A DNA stretch of 64,000 nt from Candidatus Contendibacter sp. (GTDB lineage: Bacteria > Pseudomonadota > Gammaproteobacteria > Competibacterales > Competibacteraceae): NCBI GenBank assembly GCA_029624765.1, contig JARSSO010000007.1, forward strand, positions 1-64,000, in the 5' to 3' direction. The notes below the pieces were generated by a model. It searched no databases. It was not told the DNA's origin and saw only the letters and a program-made list of their open reading frames with translations. Positions 36,084 through 44,412 of this stretch are shown here, piece by piece (positions within the stretch are counted from its first letter, which is position 1; each line of letters starts with the position of its first letter). Position numbers and translations under genes: made by a program.

Positions 36084-36335
36084 TCAGGCTTTTTTGATTA
36101 AGCCGATCACGAACAGCAGTACCACGGCGCCGACTGTGGCGGTCACGATCAACCCGATTAGGCCGTTGGCGACCAGTCCCAGCACTCCGAACAAAAAACC
36201 GCCGACCACCGCGCCGATAATGCCGACGATGATATTGCCCAGCAGGCCGAGGCCACGCCCCTTCATGATCAGCCCGGCGAGCCAGCCGGCAACGGCGCCG
36301 ATGACCAGGAAAATAATCAGACTTTGTACGTCCAC
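36084..36335 (-). CDS. GlsB/YeaQ/YmgE-family stress membrane protein
   Basis: An 83-residue protein with three hydrophobic helices and the family pattern 'IIFLVIGAVAGWLAGLIMKGRGLGLLGNIIVGIIGAVVGGFLFG'. It is an inner-membrane stress protein, also called transglycosylase-associated. Regulation by a general stress response is usual for the family. It is probably cotranscribed with the CsbD gene downstream. The ribosome site is AAGAGG. Confidence 0.93.
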   Translation of the reverse strand: MDVQSLIIFLVIGAVAGWLAGLIMKGRGLGLLGNIIVGIIGAVVGGFLFGVLGLVANGLIGLIVTATVGAVVLLFVIGLIKKA

Positions 36336-36424
36336 GGTGAAATCCTCTTGGACTGTTCGAATATCGGAAACTCGATCTGGGGGTTATCCCGATCATCGCA
36401 CGCCCGTTGAATGGACCCGCCTCA

Positions 36425-37066
36425 TTAATCCTTGAAATGCTTGACTTCCATTTCCGCCGCGCCACGGTCGGACGTGTAGAAGTAGGTCTTGCCTTCGAAG
36501 ATGAACTGGGTGGTGCCCTCGGAAGTGTTGTAGGTCAACTGCTGGGGTTTCATACCTTCGAACGTCACGCTCACGCGTCTCCCACCCTGCCAGTTCAGAG
36601 TAATGGTCTGGTCGGGGTAACGGAGGACGGTCCTGCCACGGCCGCCGGGCGCCGCGCCCTCGACCGTGCATTTGTAGCGGTAGAGCTTGCCCTGGACCGT
36701 GACGCCACACACCGTGGCGAAACGGCCACCACTTGGGCCGGGTCCCGGCGCGGGCGCGCTTTCCGCAGCTCCGTCTTGACAATCGAAGGACGGCGACGTG
36801 ACGAGGGACTGGTAGCGGCCGTTGGCGGTGCGCACGGTGATGCACTGCCCGGTGCGGATATTGCGCCAGTTCGTGTAACTGTCGCTGCCGGATTTCTCGC
36901 CCTTGACGAATCGATACCCACGCTGCTGGAGAGCCTGTTCACCGCTGCTGCCGCGCGCCCCCACCAAGTCTTGCAGACCCGGCGCGGGGTCCTGGGCATA
37001 AGCGGCTTGCGCCAGGAGGAAGACGGTCAGCGCCCCGGCGGAATAACCAATGACTCGGTGTTTCAT
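36425..37066 (-). CDS. Exported protein of unknown function
   Basis: A 213-residue protein with a signal peptide ('SAGALTVFLLAQAAYAQDP'). The mature part has two sections. The first is about 80 residues with 'TNWRNIRTGQCITVRTANGRYQSLVTSPSFDC'. The second, after a Pro/Gly linker, is a beta-rich module with 'VCGVTVQGKLYRYKCTVEG'. The end 'FEGKTYFYTSDRGAAEMEVKHFKD' looks like a small beta-barrel. The cysteines may form disulfides. I do not recognise the family. It is one of four consecutive exported genes. Confidence 0.72.
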   Translation of the reverse strand: MKHRVIGYSAGALTVFLLAQAAYAQDPAPGLQDLVGARGSSGEQALQQRGYRFVKGEKSGSDSYTNWRNIRTGQCITVRTANGRYQSLVTSPSFDCQDGAAESAPAPGPGPSGGRFATVCGVTVQGKLYRYKCTVEGAAPGGRGRTVLRYPDQTITLNWQGGRRVSVTFEGMKPQQLTYNTSEGTTQFIFEGKTYFYTSDRGAAEMEVKHFKD

Positions 37067-37127
37067 ATGTAAACTCCTGAGTGGTTTTGAGGGGGGTAAA
37101 GCTCTAGAATCGGTAACCGAGTCGCGA

Positions 37128-37880
37128 TCAGCCGCCGAAGATCACCGCATCCGGGATCTCGTAGCGCTCCCGGCCGATGCGGATGATGCTCAGGTCGCCC
37201 TGCCTGGAAGCCCGAAATTCGCCGGGATCGGCTTGGCTTTTGTCGTAACCCGTCGCTCGCCCCCGCTCGAAAAAGATCGCCCGGGTCCGCCCGTCGGGCT
37301 TGGTCACGGTGACGACGCCGGAACCGTTGCCCTCGCGCTTCACACCAAAGGAGCACTGGCCGGTTGGCTGTCCGCTGCCCATGGAGCACGGGATGTCGCC
37401 GGTCGCGTGGAAGTCGGTTCCGGGAACCTTCGCGTCCCCTGCCGGTGCCGACGGTCCCTTCCCGCGCGCGGCGCCCGCGATCGCCACCTTCAGCCGGTAG
37501 CGGGCGCTCTCGTTGCGGCGCGCGGCGCTGCGCTCCAGGTAGACGCGGATCGTCTGCTCCCCGCTCTTCGCCAGGCTGCCCTCGAAGCGGTTGCCCTCGG
37601 TCGAGCCGACGAAAAAAGCGACCTCGGTCTCGCCGGGCGCGAGCAGGTTGAAGTAGTTGCCGGTGTTGTCGGTGGTCAGCGTCACGGTCATCCGCTGGCC
37701 GGCGGCGGCGCCAAGTTTGTAGTCAATGGTTTCCCGCCCCTTGAGAGTTCCCGTGAGGGTCGTGCTCGACGCACCACGCGGGAATTGGACCCGCACTTCG
37801 CGAATGGCATCCTGCGCCAGCGCGAGGGCCGGCGCGAAGGCAATGACGAGGGCGGCGGCAAACGATGCGAATGGCTTCAT
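37128..37880 (-). CDS. Exported protein of unknown function (beta-sandwich type)
   Basis: A 250-residue protein with a signal peptide ('ASFAAALVIAFAPALALAQD'). The first half has the pattern 'GTLKGRETIDYKLGAAAGQRMTVTLTTDNTGNYFNLLAPGETEVAFFVGSTEGNRFEGSLAKSGEQTIRVYLERSAARR', seen in exported proteins that resemble pre-peptidase C-terminal beta-sandwiches. The second half has 'IPCSMGSGQPTGQCSFGVKREGNGSGVVTVTKPDGRTRAIFFERG'. Function is unknown; periplasmic or secreted location is likely. It is adjacent to other exported genes on the minus strand. Confidence 0.75.
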   Translation of the reverse strand: MKPFASFAAALVIAFAPALALAQDAIREVRVQFPRGASSTTLTGTLKGRETIDYKLGAAAGQRMTVTLTTDNTGNYFNLLAPGETEVAFFVGSTEGNRFEGSLAKSGEQTIRVYLERSAARRNESARYRLKVAIAGAARGKGPSAPAGDAKVPGTDFHATGDIPCSMGSGQPTGQCSFGVKREGNGSGVVTVTKPDGRTRAIFFERGRATGYDKSQADPGEFRASRQGDLSIIRIGRERYEIPDAVIFGG

Positions 37881-38049
37881 GATGGCAACTCCAATGTTGA
37901 ACTGCTTCTCGGTCGATTCAGAACCATCAGTACCCTCCCTTCAGCAAAGGAGGGCTTGGTCAGGTCCGCTTCCCCACGCGACGCTGGAATTTCGCCGGCC
38001 TCTCGCGCAAAGGGGCGGGAGGCCGCGAGCGTGTTGCCGGGTGCTGGTG

Positions 38050-38595
38050 TCACCGACAATTGTCATCGGCGATGGTCTCGGCCTTGGAAACACGGCCCTG
38101 GCGCGTCTCGACCGAAAGGCACTCGCGGGAGCCGGCGTTCCACCAGGTGGTGACGGCGGCGTCGGCGGTCTTGTAACCGCCGATACTCTTGAAGCCACGA
38201 CCAGCCATCTCGGCGTCCAGGCTGCCGGCGCGCATGCCGACTAGATTAGCCGAGCTGCTTTGGCTGGCTTTGGGCTTGCCTTGGGTGAGGCTCAGGTCCT
38301 GAACCTTGCCGTCGTTGGAAACGAGGCAGCGCCAGCGTTCGGTCATGCCGCCGACGGGGTTGGCGTCCACCATGACCAGTGAGTTCGCTTCGGAGTATTC
38401 GGAGCTGCTGACCCGCACGTCGTATTTGCTGCCGTATTGGCGGTTGACGGCGGCCATGCAGGCGCTCTCGGCGGCGCTCGTGGCTTGCCGGGACCCGCTC
38501 GACTCCTTGTTGGAGTAACCCAAGTCGGTCGTGCCACAGGCGGCGAGGGTCAGCCCAACGACCGTGAGTACGGTGATCTTGATTGCGGTTGTCAT
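38050..38595 (-). CDS. Putative lipoprotein
   Basis: A 181-residue protein with a lipoprotein signal peptide ending 'LTLAACGTT' (lipobox LAAC, acylated Cys near residue 20). The body has a Ser-rich segment, a central 'YGSKYDVRVSSSEYSEANSLVMVDANPVGGMTERWRCLVSNDGKV', and a C-terminal part ending in cysteine ('ETIADDNCR'). It probably sits in the inner leaflet of the outer membrane. No named family is recognised. Confidence 0.78.
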   Translation of the reverse strand: MTTAIKITVLTVVGLTLAACGTTDLGYSNKESSGSRQATSAAESACMAAVNRQYGSKYDVRVSSSEYSEANSLVMVDANPVGGMTERWRCLVSNDGKVQDLSLTQGKPKASQSSSANLVGMRAGSLDAEMAGRGFKSIGGYKTADAAVTTWWNAGSRECLSVETRQGRVSKAETIADDNCR

Positions 38596-38661
38596 CTGAT
38601 TGGTTCTTTCTTGATGTCGTTGAAAGTAGAGTTATTAATCGGTTTCAAATCCGGGCGGGTC

Positions 38662-39039
38662 TCAGCGATGGCAGTCGCCCTTGCCCTCGCCCTCGCCCAG
38701 GTAGCGGTTGGCAACCCAGCCGGTGATGCCCTGGTATTCCACCTTGCACCAGCGGGGATTCTCCCGTTCCCGCTGCTTTCGCGCCGATGGCGACAACTCG
38801 GTGAATGCCTGAAAGGTCAGCCCGCCCTGGCAGCCGAGGTTGCGGATGCAGGCGCCGTCGGGCGGAATTTCACCGACCTTGCGTGCATGGGGGTTGGGCT
38901 CGGCGCGGATGTTCAGCATGTCGCCCGGAGCAACGCCCCGCACGACGTAGAAGTCCGGACCGTCGGCGTCGGCGAACACCACGCCCGAGCCCAGCGCCAG
39001 CGTCAATGCCGCAAACGGAAACCAGATTGCGTTGCGCAT
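38662..39039 (-). CDS. SH3-domain exported protein
   Basis: A 125-residue protein with a signal peptide ('FPFAALTLALGSGVVFADA') and one bacterial SH3 unit: 'FYVVRGVAPGDMLNIRAEPNPHARKVGEIPPDGACIRNLGCQGG', later 'RWCKVEYQGITGWVANRYL'. Such units bind peptidoglycan or proteins in the periplasm. The cysteines in 'CIRNLGC' may form a disulfide. It is the most upstream gene of the minus-strand envelope block. Confidence 0.87.
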   Translation of the reverse strand: MRNAIWFPFAALTLALGSGVVFADADGPDFYVVRGVAPGDMLNIRAEPNPHARKVGEIPPDGACIRNLGCQGGLTFQAFTELSPSARKQRERENPRWCKVEYQGITGWVANRYLGEGEGKGDCHR

Positions 39040-39268
39040 GGTATCGCTCTCCGATCGGGGTGGATTGCGTTTTGGATAAGTCGCGCGTTCGGGGCTTGAA
39101 GGACAGCCTCTCCATTTTGATTACTACACCCCGCCAAGGGATAATAGTGAGAATGCCAAGGCGCGCATTCTCACGCCCCGGCGCTTTCCTGGCAGCGAGC
39201 GGTTGGCGATAAGCAGGATTTCGACTGTAATCGAATTAATCATAACTCACGGTTTTCGTAAAAAAATC

Positions 39269-39294
39269 AGGATATTCCTGTAAGGATTTTCCTG
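39269..39294. promoter_or_regulatory. Tandem AGGAT(A/T)TTCCTG dyads in a divergent control region
   Basis: The 333-base region 39040-39372 between divergent genes holds no gene. In it AGGATATTCCTG (39269-39280) and AGGATTTTCCTG (39283-39294) repeat with a 14-base period, and each is itself a dyad. They look like paired sites for a dimeric regulator, perhaps the LuxR-type regulator of the operon to the right. Confidence 0.55.
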
Positions 39295-39321
39295 ACAGCC
39301 GGGTTTGGAGAGGTGATTATC

Positions 39322-39349
39322 TTGATAGGAAATTTCGCTCAATTAATAA
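39322..39349 (+). promoter_or_regulatory. Candidate sigma-70 promoter of the phosphorelay operon
   Basis: TTGATA (39322-39327) and TAATAA (39344-39349) are 16 bases apart and lie 24 bases before the GTG start at 39373. The tandem dyads at 39269-39294 end 27 bases upstream of the -35 box, a usual activator position. Confidence 0.45.
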
Positions 39350-39372
39350 CTTGACCGAAGGCGGGCGAACGG

Positions 39373-42300
39373 GTGAAAACCCTCGGTACACTTGTGCTGC
39401 TATGCATTGGGCTGCTATTCGCGGGGACCCTCGCCGCCGCCGAAACCGGCCCGGACGTGCTGACTCCCACCGAACGGGCCTGGCTTGCCGAGCATCCCGA
39501 AATCGTGCTGGGGGTCGGCGAGGAATGGGCGCCCGCGGTCGTCAAGGAAGCGAATGGCCGGTTTGGCGGTTTCGCCTTCGACCATATCGACTTGCTCAAC
39601 CAGAAGCTGGGGACCACTATCCGTTTGGAGGCGGGACCTTGGCACGCGATGGTCGAGAAGGCCGAGACCGGTCGCCTGGCCGGTCTGACCCTGTCCGCCC
39701 CCGTGGAAGCGCGCAAGGCCCATTTTCTCTTCACCCAGCCCTTTCACGCCGTTCAATACTTCATCTATTTGCGGACCGGGCAACCCATGCCCGATGACGG
39801 CATCAACGGGTTTCAGGGCCAGCGCGTCGGCTATCTCAAAGGTCTCCTGTACCTGCGCAACCTCCTGGCTACCCATCCCGCCATCGAGGCCATGCCGCTG
39901 GAGAGCACGGAGGCGCTGGCGCAAGCCTTGCTGAAGGGCGACGTCGACGCCGCGCTGGACTCCTACGGCCTGGAATATTGGCGCGTGAGCCACGGTATGT
40001 TGGGTTTCACGCCCATGCGGATGCTGCCCGAGAGTCAAACCAACCTGGTGGTCTCGATCCGCAAGGACTGGCCGGAACTGATCGAAATTCTGAACAAGGG
40101 ACTCGCGGCCATCACCCGGGAGGAGATGGCCGAACTCTACCGGCGCTGGTTCGGGCAGGATTACCTGAGCCGCATCGCGCCCCAGGCCGCGCTCACCGCC
40201 GAAGAGCAGGCCTGGCTAAGCGAGCACCCGGTCCTGCGGGCCGGCATCGATCCTCACTGGGCGCCGGTCGAGTTTTCCGACCAGGTCGGCGTGGCGCAAG
40301 GGATATCCCCAACCTATTTGAAACGCCTGGAAAAGATTCTCGGCGTGCGTTTCGAGATCGCCATGGGCTTGTCGTGGGGCGAGGCCCTGCGGCGGCTCAA
40401 GGATGGAACGCTCGACGTGTTGCCGGCCATGGCGGCGACGCCGGAACGACGACGCGCTTATCTCTTCACCGATCCTTATCTTTCTTTTCCCGCCGTGATC
40501 TTTTCGGCCGCGGATATCGCGTATCTGGGCAATCTCGACGCCCTCAAGGGAAAGATCGTGGCGGTGGTGCGGGACGAGGCCACTCACGCCTGGCTTCGGG
40601 AAAAGTGGCCAGAACTTCAGTTGCTGCCGGTAGCGGACACGCGCGAGGCGTTGCACAAGATGGCGGCGGGCGAGGCCTTCGCCTTCGTCGGCAACCTGGT
40701 CACCACCAGCTATTACATCGGCCAGTCCGGGCTGACCCGGATCAAGGTGGTCGGCGAAACGCCCTACGTCTACCAGCTCGGCATGGGCGTGCGCCGGGAT
40801 TGGCCGATGCTGGCCGGCATCCTGCAAAAGGGCCTCGACGCCATCCCGAAAAGCGAGCGCGACGCGATCTACCACGACTGGATCTCGATCCAGTACCAGC
40901 ACCATGTCGATTACGGCACGCTGTGGACGGTGTTGACCCTGGCGGCGCTGGCTCTGTTCGTCATCGTGTACTGGAATCGCCGGCTGGTGCTGGAGGTGAG
41001 CCACCGGCGCGAAGCCGAAGCCGCGCTGACCCAGGCCAAGCAGCAGGCCGAAGCCGCCAATCGCGCCAAAAGCGCTTTCCTGGCCAACGTCAGCCACGAG
41101 TTGCGAACCCCCTTGACCGCCGTGCTCGGGTTTGCTTCCCTGTTGCGCGGAAAAGTCCTGAGCGAGAAGGACCAGGGTTATCTGGAAGCGATCCGGGCGG
41201 CGGGCAAGAGCCTGTCGCAGCTCATCGACGACATTCTGGATCTCTCCCGGATCGAGGCCGACAAGATCGAACTGCGGACCCGGCCGGTCGAGCCGCGCGC
41301 CCTGCTGCGCGATCTGGAACGGATGTTTGGCCACGCGGCGAAGGCGAAAGGCCTGGGCTTGCGGGTTACGGTCGGCGAAGAAGTCCCGACGGCGTTGCTC
41401 GGCGACGAAATCCGGTTGCGCCAAATCCTTGTCAACCTGATCGGCAATGCCATCAAGTTCACCGATACCGGCCACGTCGAGGTGCGAGCCACCGGCCAGG
41501 AAGAGGGTGGAAACTTCCATCTGCGCGTCGCGGTGGCGGATACGGGACCGGGCATCCCGCCGGATCAACAGGAGGAGATTTTCCATCTGTTCACCCAGCG
41601 TCGGGGCCAGGATCACGCTCGTTACGGCGGTGCCGGGCTTGGACTCAGCATCTGTCGGCGGCTCGCGGCGCTGATGGGCGGCGAGGTCCAACTGGCCAGC
41701 GCACCGGGGCGGGGCAGCACCTTTACCCTGGTCCTGCCGTCCTTGACGATCACCCACCGGGCTGCCGTCACGGAGGAGCTCATGCCATCGGTTGAGGACG
41801 TCGCCTTCGCCCCGGCCCGGATTCTGGTGGCGGACGACAACGCGACCAACCGCCGGCTGCTGGTGGAATATCTGTCGCCCCATGGCTTTGAGGTGATCGA
41901 AGCCGGGAATGGCGTCCAGGCGCTGGCGCGGGTTCGGGAACACCGGCCGGCGCTGGTCCTGATGGACATCGCCATGCCGGTGCTGGACGGTCTGGAAGCG
42001 ACCCGGCGGCTGAAAGCCGATCCAGCGACAGCGAATATTCCCGTGATCGCGGTCACCGCCTCGGTAAGCCCGGAGCAGGAGGCGGATGTGCGAATCCTCT
42101 TTGATGCCTATCTGCGCAAACCCGTGAGCCAGCCGACGCTGATCGCCGCCTTGCGGCGGTTCCTGCCCCCTGTTCCAACGGCGCGGGCGGTGCCCAAAGC
42201 CCCGTCCGAGACTATCAATCCCTTGCCCAACCACGCCGATCTCCGATTTTCCACCGCTCTGTACGAACAGTTGCACACACTGCGACCGCCCTTCACTTCA

Positions 42301-42474
42301 ATCAACGAACTGGAGGCGTTCGGCCGCGCGTTGGCGCTGGAAGGCGAACGGCGAGAGAACCCCATCCTGCGGGACTTGGGCCAACTTTTGTTGCGCCAGG
42401 CGGAGGCGTTTGACATGGCGGGCCTGCGCCAGCGGATCGAAGCCCTCAAAACAGCGGTACGACTGGACCGGTAA
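39373..42474 (+). CDS. BvgS-like hybrid sensor kinase with two periplasmic solute-binding domains
   Basis: A 1033-residue sensor. After a signal peptide (1-22) come two SBP_bac_3 (Venus-flytrap) domains, about 30-265 and 270-505, then one membrane helix (about 517-537). A short coiled coil leads to the HisKA segment with H575 in 'FLANVSHELRTPL'. The ATPase has 'NLIGNAIKF', 'DTGPGIP' and 'GAGLGLSICRRL'. The receiver has D865 ('VLMDIAMPVLDG'). The layout is that of BvgS-type kinases, but I see no HPt domain, so phosphate may pass to a separate protein. The start is GTG with a weak ribosome site. It is the first gene of a three-gene operon. Confidence 0.92.
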   Translation: MKTLGTLVLLCIGLLFAGTLAAAETGPDVLTPTERAWLAEHPEIVLGVGEEWAPAVVKEANGRFGGFAFDHIDLLNQKLGTTIRLEAGPWHAMVEKAETGRLAGLTLSAPVEARKAHFLFTQPFHAVQYFIYLRTGQPMPDDGINGFQGQRVGYLKGLLYLRNLLATHPAIEAMPLESTEALAQALLKGDVDAALDSYGLEYWRVSHGMLGFTPMRMLPESQTNLVVSIRKDWPELIEILNKGLAAITREEMAELYRRWFGQDYLSRIAPQAALTAEEQAWLSEHPVLRAGIDPHWAPVEFSDQVGVAQGISPTYLKRLEKILGVRFEIAMGLSWGEALRRLKDGTLDVLPAMAATPERRRAYLFTDPYLSFPAVIFSAADIAYLGNLDALKGKIVAVVRDEATHAWLREKWPELQLLPVADTREALHKMAAGEAFAFVGNLVTTSYYIGQSGLTRIKVVGETPYVYQLGMGVRRDWPMLAGILQKGLDAIPKSERDAIYHDWISIQYQHHVDYGTLWTVLTLAALALFVIVYWNRRLVLEVSHRREAEAALTQAKQQAEAANRAKSAFLANVSHELRTPLTAVLGFASLLRGKVLSEKDQGYLEAIRAAGKSLSQLIDDILDLSRIEADKIELRTRPVEPRALLRDLERMFGHAAKAKGLGLRVTVGEEVPTALLGDEIRLRQILVNLIGNAIKFTDTGHVEVRATGQEEGGNFHLRVAVADTGPGIPPDQQEEIFHLFTQRRGQDHARYGGAGLGLSICRRLAALMGGEVQLASAPGRGSTFTLVLPSLTITHRAAVTEELMPSVEDVAFAPARILVADDNATNRRLLVEYLSPHGFEVIEAGNGVQALARVREHRPALVLMDIAMPVLDGLEATRRLKADPATANIPVIAVTASVSPEQEADVRILFDAYLRKPVSQPTLIAALRRFLPPVPTARAVPKAPSETINPLPNHADLRFSTALYEQLHTLRPPFTSINELEAFGRALALEGERRENPILRDLGQLLLRQAEAFDMAGLRQRIEALKTAVRLDR

Positions 42475-42481
42475 AGCATCC

Positions 42482-43633
42482 ATGTCGCGAGATCGGGGCG
42501 AAAACGGGCGGCGAAGCATCCTGGTGGCGGACGATGACCCGCACAATGTCCGGACGGTGGGCGGTCTGCTCAAGGAGTCCGGTTACCAGATTCATGTGGC
42601 CGACAGCGGCGAGCTGGCCCTGGTGATCGCCAGGGAAATCCCGCTCGATTTGATTTTGCTGGATATTCGGATGCCGACGGGGATGGACGGCATCGAAACC
42701 TGCCGCCGGCTCAAGGCCGACGACCGCATCCGCCCCGTTCCGGTGATCTTCCTCACCGGCAAGGAAGACGAGGAGACCATGGTGCGCGCGTTCGCGGCCG
42801 GCGGCGCGGACTATGTGAAAAAGCCCTTCAACGCCCGGGTGCTGTTGGCCCGGGTCCGGGCCCAGGTGGAACTGGGCCTGCTGTCGCGGGCGCTGAAGCG
42901 CGCCCTGGCCGAACGCACACAGGAATTGCGTGACGCCAATGCCCGGCTCCGGCAACTGGCCATGGAGGTGTCGTTGATCGAGGAACGGGAAAGGAAGCGC
43001 CTGGCGGGCGAACTCCACGACAGCCCGATGCAGAAGCTGGCGCTGGCCCAGATGCAAATCGCGTCGGCGGCGCAATGCCGCGATGGCGAATCGGACGCTT
43101 TACTGAAGTCCGGCCTGGAACTGATGCGGGAAGCGCTGGGAGAATTGCGCTCCCTGCAATTCGAACTCAGTCCCCCCTGTCTTTACCAGGAGGGTTTGGT
43201 TCCGGCTCTGGCATGGCTGGCATCCCATGCCACGCGCCGCTTCGGCGTCGCCTTTTCGTTTGACCCGCCCCGGGCGCGGCCAGCTCTCGACCAGAACTTG
43301 ACCATCGCCCTGTTCCAGTGCGCCAGGGAACTTGTTTACAACGTGGCCAAACACGCCCGCGCCTCGGCGGGCCGGATCGAACTTGAAGCGCGAGATAACG
43401 CGGTTCGGCTGGTCATCAGCGACGATGGCCGGGGTTTCCCGTCCGACGCCGCCACGAGGCAGCCGGGCATTGGGGGCGGCTACGGCTTGTTCGGCGTGCG
43501 CGAGCGCCTGGCGCTGCTGGGCGGCGATCTGGCCATCGAGTCGGACGCCAACGGTAGCCGTGTCTCGGTGCGGGCGCCGCTCGCGCCCCTGCCGACAACC
43601 TCCCTCGCCCTTTGGCGGAGGGGCCGTGGGTGA
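42482..43633 (+). CDS. Receiver-histidine kinase fusion (NarL-type partner)
   Basis: A 383-residue soluble protein. Residues 12-130 are a receiver with D61 in 'LILLDIRMPTGMDG'. A coiled coil leads to a HisKA_3 domain with H179 in 'ERKRLAGELHDSP', then a HATPase with 'GGGYGLFGVRERLALLGGDL'. HisKA_3 kinases pair with LuxR/NarL regulators, and one follows here. The last residues 'TTSLALWRRGRG' and the stop codon are encoded by a palindromic repeat (43598-43638), so the natural C-terminus was replaced or extended. It begins seven bases after the hybrid kinase. Confidence 0.9.
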   Translation: MSRDRGENGRRSILVADDDPHNVRTVGGLLKESGYQIHVADSGELALVIAREIPLDLILLDIRMPTGMDGIETCRRLKADDRIRPVPVIFLTGKEDEETMVRAFAAGGADYVKKPFNARVLLARVRAQVELGLLSRALKRALAERTQELRDANARLRQLAMEVSLIEERERKRLAGELHDSPMQKLALAQMQIASAAQCRDGESDALLKSGLELMREALGELRSLQFELSPPCLYQEGLVPALAWLASHATRRFGVAFSFDPPRARPALDQNLTIALFQCARELVYNVAKHARASAGRIELEARDNAVRLVISDDGRGFPSDAATRQPGIGGGYGLFGVRERLALLGGDLAIESDANGSRVSVRAPLAPLPTTSLALWRRGRG

Positions 43634-43638
43634 GGGCA
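43598..43638. repeat. Palindromic repeat at the 3' end of a kinase gene
   Basis: CCCTCGCC-CTTT-GGCGGAGGG, followed by GCCGTGGGTGAGGG, matches the copies at 30182 and 31411. The kinase stop codon (43631-43633) lies inside it. It may also act as a weak hairpin before the next gene. Confidence 0.78.
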
Positions 43639-43673
43639 TTTCCCGTGAGCGGAGGGTCGGAGCGGAAAGCGTC

Positions 43674-44315
43674 ATGACCATCACCGTTTTGCTCGCCGAC
43701 GATCATGTCTTGTTCCGGCAGGGGCTGGCTCTCCTGGTGCGCGAGCAGAGAGGCTGGGAAATCGTCGGCGAAGCCGGCGACGGAGCGGAGGCGGTCGCTC
43801 TCGCCCAGGCGCGCCGACCCCAAATCGCGGTGCTGGACGTGGAGATGCCCGGCGTGAACGGCATCGAGGCCGCGCGCCGCATCCGGCAGGTATCGCCGGA
43901 AACCCGTGTCGTGGCGCTATCGATGTACGGGGATGCGTACTATCAGCAGCAGATGTTCGCGGCGGGCGCCTCGGCCTATGTGCTGAAGAGCGAGGCCATC
44001 GCCGACCTGGTCGATGCCATCCAGGTCGCGCTGCGCGGGGAGCGATTCATCAGCCCCGCCGTGATCCAGCACGGCGCTCCGATCCCGGCGCGTAGCGCCG
44101 AACTGGACAAACGGGTTTTAAGCGATCGGGAAATTGAAGTGCTGCGACTATTGACCGAAGGCAGGCGCACCAGGGAAATCGCCGAGGGACTCGATATCAG
44201 CGTCAAGACGGTCGAAACTTATCGCGGCCGAATCATGTTGAAACTCGGCATCGATAATTTGGCCGAATTGGTCAAGTTCGCCATCCGGGCGGGGATTACG
44301 TCCACGGAACTTTGA
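43674..44315 (+). CDS. LuxR/NarL-family response regulator
   Basis: A 213-residue regulator. The receiver has 'ADDH' at 8-11, D55 in 'IAVLDVEMPG', and the lysine in 'YVLKSEA'. The C-terminal HTH is 'LSDREIEVLRLLTEGRRTREIAEGLDISVKTVETYRGRIMLKLGIDN'. It would be phosphorylated by the HisKA_3 kinase upstream. The start has GGAAAG at about the right distance. Targets are unknown; the tandem dyads upstream of the operon are a candidate site for autoregulation. Confidence 0.94.
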   Translation: MTITVLLADDHVLFRQGLALLVREQRGWEIVGEAGDGAEAVALAQARRPQIAVLDVEMPGVNGIEAARRIRQVSPETRVVALSMYGDAYYQQQMFAAGASAYVLKSEAIADLVDAIQVALRGERFISPAVIQHGAPIPARSAELDKRVLSDREIEVLRLLTEGRRTREIAEGLDISVKTVETYRGRIMLKLGIDNLAELVKFAIRAGITSTEL

Positions 44316-44381
44316 TCGACGGTTTCTGGCGAGCGCGTAAATCAACGTGTTCAAACTCGATCTGGCGCTGGACGATGACGC

Positions 44382-44402
44382 CAATCACCAATCACCAATC
44401 AC
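44382..44402. repeat. Three tandem CAATCAC heptamers before kdpD
   Basis: CAATCAC is repeated three times without a gap just before the proposed kdpD ATG at 44413. It falls in the translated region only if the GTG at 44347 is used. Copy number could vary by slippage, changing the frame or the leader length. Confidence 0.7.
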
Positions 44403-44412
44403 TGTTGACGAG

